Assembly: GCF_003807585.1 (NCBI RefSeq)
Contig: NZ_RMBX01000001.1
Span: 372,001-436,000 of the forward strand
Reading direction: 5' to 3'
Length of the DNA: 64,000 nucleotides
DNA from: Chitinophaga barathri
Lineage (GTDB): Bacteria; Bacteroidota; Bacteroidia; Chitinophagales; Chitinophagaceae
Below, one piece after another: positions 61,461 to 64,000 of this stretch (position 1 is the stretch's first letter; each line of letters opens with the position of its first letter). The notes under the pieces were generated by a model. That model was not told the origin of the DNA. It worked only from the letters and a program-made list of their open reading frames with translations, and searched no databases. The translations under genes and the position numbers were made by a program.

Positions 61461-64000
61461 CTATTTCAAAATCGTTCTTTTCGCTTTCATCACCTCTCCC
61501 TTAGAATTGGCCGCTTCCACCCAGAATTCCAATTCCCGTTCATTTTGATGCAGCGGAATGGTGAATTCAAAGGGATAGCTGCTGTCTACCGCCTTCAACC
61601 ATTTTTCAGAACCAGCTACGCGATAATGCATTGTTGCGCTGCTTACCTGCTCACCGGATGCATTCAGCCAGGTATGTGCGGTATTGATTGTACCGAGTGA
61701 GTAAATAGCGGCGCTTATCATTCCAAATGGTGACTCCGTTTTGTTATAACTCAATTCTGATAATTCCTGAACCGTTTTGCTGTAAGCCTTTTGCTGAAAC
61801 TGCGTGGCAACGTGAATGTCATCTATCGCGAAGGCTGTTATTCCTTTCGCCGCAACACTGAACCTTAACGTGCCGTCATGTACTTTCACAGTAGGTGAGG
61901 CGGCATTTTCTTCCCAAACGCGGGCATTATTCTCATGCTTAAACGGGATCAGGTCCGGGTTTAAATGAACTTTGGCACTTACTGCCTGGTCGCTCTGGTT
62001 GAGGAATGCAACGTAGAATTTTCCATTACCATAACCGGTCACATAATTCAACTGTTCGTTATCAATTGTTAAAACCTGTTTGGGCATCCATAAATAAACC
62101 TTCTGATCGCCATAAAAGCTCCCGGGCTTGTCTCCATATACCTTGCTCTTCAAATAAGCATAGCCAGGAGAAAACTGTCCGGGAAAACTAACGTTCCCTT
62201 TTGACAGTACAAATGCATCAGAAACCAGGTAGTCGAAAAGCAGTGCAATTTGCGGCCATACATGGTTGTAGTATACCTGGTTATAGGAGATCTGGTTATA
62301 TGCACGCAGGGGATAATCGGCGCGGGCGTACACTGTGTTAAAAATTCCGTCGATGTCATACCCGGGATAATTGGAATACCTGCCTACCACGGCGGAACGG
62401 CCAACTGAACGAAAAAATTCATCTTTGGAATAATAGGCCAGCCTTAATAAATGTGCGGCATAATGTGTCAGGAAAATAGCAGGATTGGATCCGTACGTAT
62501 TGCTCGCCTCCGGGGTAAGCCCTATTTGCGATACACGCCAGGCCGGCACCAATTGTTCCGGCGCCGCCATTTTCGCCATTCCGTCACGCTCGGCTTCGTG
62601 GCTCAGGTTTTCAACGATCCCACCTTTATTGATTGTAATGTCCTTGTTAGGAATTAAAGGATAGAACCAGATATACTGCATATAAAGTTTAGCTCCTTTA
62701 ATAGACGCTTCCAGGTATTTTGGTTCTTTAGTTTCTTCATACAGATCCAGCAGTTCTATCCACCAGGGAGCAAAATCTGTCCAGAACTGTGCAGCCTGTT
62801 CCACCCCGCTGAAATCCTCGGCTTTTTTATCGACCCTGGTCTTTATATATTCATCGGCTCTTTTTTTTGCTTTTTCCAGTACAGCTTTATCGCCGTTCAT
62901 GCGATACAATGCCAGTAAGTTTGGCCAGGTGTCTCCCCTGCTGGTAGTATTCAGGTTCAGGCTGCGGCTCACCCGGCTCAGGCTGTCCGCATAGTACCTG
63001 AACACCGGGCTTCCCTGCTGGTAGAATGACTGCAGCGCAGCAAGTTCTGCGACTTCCATGGAAGGACCGGCCATTTTGCTGGAAGCGTTCTGCCTGGTGA
63101 CGTCTTTGTTCAGCGCAAAAAGGTACTTTTCCCGTGACATTAAAAACTCAATAATGGGAAGGCCCCTGTTCCGATAAATGCTTTCATTGTCAGTAATAAG
63201 AGCCACCGAAAGAGGATGAAGTCCTGAAACGACTTTCACCGTCTGCGCCACGTCGGTAGAATAATCGAACCCCCGGAGATCTGCATTCCAGCCACTGTAA
63301 ACATCATTCATCGCAAAATCGATCGTATTTTCGATGGTTTGATTAAGGTTGTTGTACACGTTTTCCCGGTAATCCTTAAAGCCAAACATCTTTTGCGCAA
63401 CATAACGGAAAGAATTCGGCTGGTTTCCTTTAAACATTAATACTCTGAACTTAAATGAAAACGGCTTGCCTCCTTCCAGTTTCGAAGCTTTTGTTCCAAA
63501 CAGTGGCGCAAAGATCATGGGCTGAGCTTTACCTGACTGGTTCCGTACGAGCACGCCAAATTTGAGATTGCCCTGTCCGGCTGAAGGAAGTTCGTAAGGA
63601 ATATCACCAGGTTCTGCCACAACACCAACGGTTAAACCATCTTTTTCAACCATGGTGGCGGGCAGGCTGCACATATTTTCAGGAGAAAGAAAAGACAGCT
63701 GAGGAAAGCGCTTTTCCTGCCAGACGTGAGGTTGCCAGATGGCATCGGCATCTTTTGCAGCCGTTTCGGGCATCCCGGCATAACCAATGGTATACCAGGC
63801 AGATTCAGCAGGGGTAAATGTATATTCAATTGCCGGCTCATTCGTCCCTTCCTTAAAAGACATGGATGCCTCGAGTTTATACTCAGGGTTGTACGGGAAA
63901 GTCCATTTTACCCGGTCTGCTTCAATTTCCGCAGCAACTGCTTTCACTATTACCGGTTTGGCTGCTTTAAAAAAATCAGCTGTTCTTTCCTCGCTTCCCG
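61461..64000 (-). CDS. Large secreted protein of unrecognised family, paralog B, 5' end beyond window
   Basis: The frame is open from its stop at 61461 to the window end; the codons from 63948 to 63998 read GSEERTADFFKAAKPVIV, which aligns with SDSQSSYDFFSAGEKMAIF of paralog A, so the start lies outside. It matches paralog A over its whole visible length, with blocks such as WQEKRFPQLSFLSPE, GVLVRNQSGKAQPMIFAPLFG, YRENVYNNLNQTIENTIDFAMNDVYSGW, and SREKYLFALNKD, and the same C-terminal immunoglobulin-like end. Domain order is the same: beta-rich, helical, beta-rich. Two copies in one cluster suggest two related steps on the same glycan. No family name is claimed. Confidence 0.75.
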   Translation of the reverse strand, partial: GSEERTADFFKAAKPVIVKAVAAEIEADRVKWTFPYNPEYKLEASMSFKEGTNEPAIEYTFTPAESAWYTIGYAGMPETAAKDADAIWQPHVWQEKRFPQLSFLSPENMCSLPATMVEKDGLTVGVVAEPGDIPYELPSAGQGNLKFGVLVRNQSGKAQPMIFAPLFGTKASKLEGGKPFSFKFRVLMFKGNQPNSFRYVAQKMFGFKDYRENVYNNLNQTIENTIDFAMNDVYSGWNADLRGFDYSTDVAQTVKVVSGLHPLSVALITDNESIYRNRGLPIIEFLMSREKYLFALNKDVTRQNASSKMAGPSMEVAELAALQSFYQQGSPVFRYYADSLSRVSRSLNLNTTSRGDTWPNLLALYRMNGDKAVLEKAKKRADEYIKTRVDKKAEDFSGVEQAAQFWTDFAPWWIELLDLYEETKEPKYLEASIKGAKLYMQYIWFYPLIPNKDITINKGGIVENLSHEAERDGMAKMAAPEQLVPAWRVSQIGLTPEASNTYGSNPAIFLTHYAAHLLRLAYYSKDEFFRSVGRSAVVGRYSNYPGYDIDGIFNTVYARADYPLRAYNQISYNQVYYNHVWPQIALLFDYLVSDAFVLSKGNVSFPGQFSPGYAYLKSKVYGDKPGSFYGDQKVYLWMPKQVLTIDNEQLNYVTGYGNGKFYVAFLNQSDQAVSAKVHLNPDLIPFKHENNARVWEENAASPTVKVHDGTLRFSVAAKGITAFAIDDIHVATQFQQKAYSKTVQELSELSYNKTESPFGMISAAIYSLGTINTAHTWLNASGEQVSSATMHYRVAGSEKWLKAVDSSYPFEFTIPLHQNERELEFWVEAANSKGEVMKAKRTILK

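Overview
The window reads as a chromosomal segment of a glycan-degrading member of the Bacteroidota. The pointers are SusC/SusD pairs, a hybrid two-component system, many lipoprotein signals, tightly packed genes without Shine-Dalgarno spacing, and one exact TAnnTTTG promoter. The mix of genes suggests Chitinophagaceae or Sphingobacteriia; that placement is inference. No rRNA, tRNA, CRISPR array, insertion sequence or phage gene was seen.

Layout. (1) 1-5813, minus strand: a carotenoid operon reading MarR-type regulator, crtI, a FAS1-domain lipoprotein, crtB, crtZ, a fused CrtYcd-type lycopene cyclase, and a TspO-like gene cut by the window start. (2) 5938-18435: polysaccharide utilization locus 1, with a hybrid two-component sensor/regulator (minus) divergent from SusC, SusD, a GH76 alpha-1,6-mannanase with a ricin-type lectin domain, and a GH43 enzyme; this fits alpha-mannan use. 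(3) 18789-25271: a SufR-like cysteine-cluster regulator divergent from a complete RND efflux operon, with a palindromic operator and a canonical Bacteroidota promoter between them. (4) 25469-37169, minus strand: locus 2, with SusC, SusD, GH30, GH2, a shortened parallel beta-helix protein and a GH36-type enzyme. (5) 37345-43448, plus strand: a GntR-type regulator and a six-gene hexose cassette (cupin phosphoglucose isomerase, ROK kinase, long mannose-6-phosphate isomerase, stand-alone PMI-type cupin, sugar porter), divergent from locus 2. (6) 43498-64000, minus strand: a third glycan cluster without SusC/SusD inside the window. It has two paralogous large secreted proteins of unrecognised family at its two ends, a PL8-type lyase, a GH105-type unsaturated uronyl hydrolase, a GH78 alpha-L-rhamnosidase split by an in-frame TGA, a GH43/GH117-like protein, a YncE-like propeller, an SSS symporter, and three cytosolic genes (FAD oxidoreductase, Fe(II)/2-oxoglutarate dioxygenase, TIM-barrel isomerase).

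How they may work together. Mannose released by locus 1 could be imported by the sugar porter, phosphorylated by the ROK kinase and isomerised to fructose-6-phosphate and glucose-6-phosphate by the cassette at 37-43 kb. Cluster 6 looks built for a glycan carrying rhamnose and uronic acid: lyase, then unsaturated-uronyl hydrolase, then rhamnosidase, then import by the SSS carrier, then an oxidative or isomerising cytosolic branch whose substrate is not known.

The best leads are the unrecognised paralog pair with the cytosolic oxidative module, the broken GH78 gene, the operator/promoter arrangement of the efflux operon, the divergent operator of locus 2, and the internally shortened beta-helix gene.
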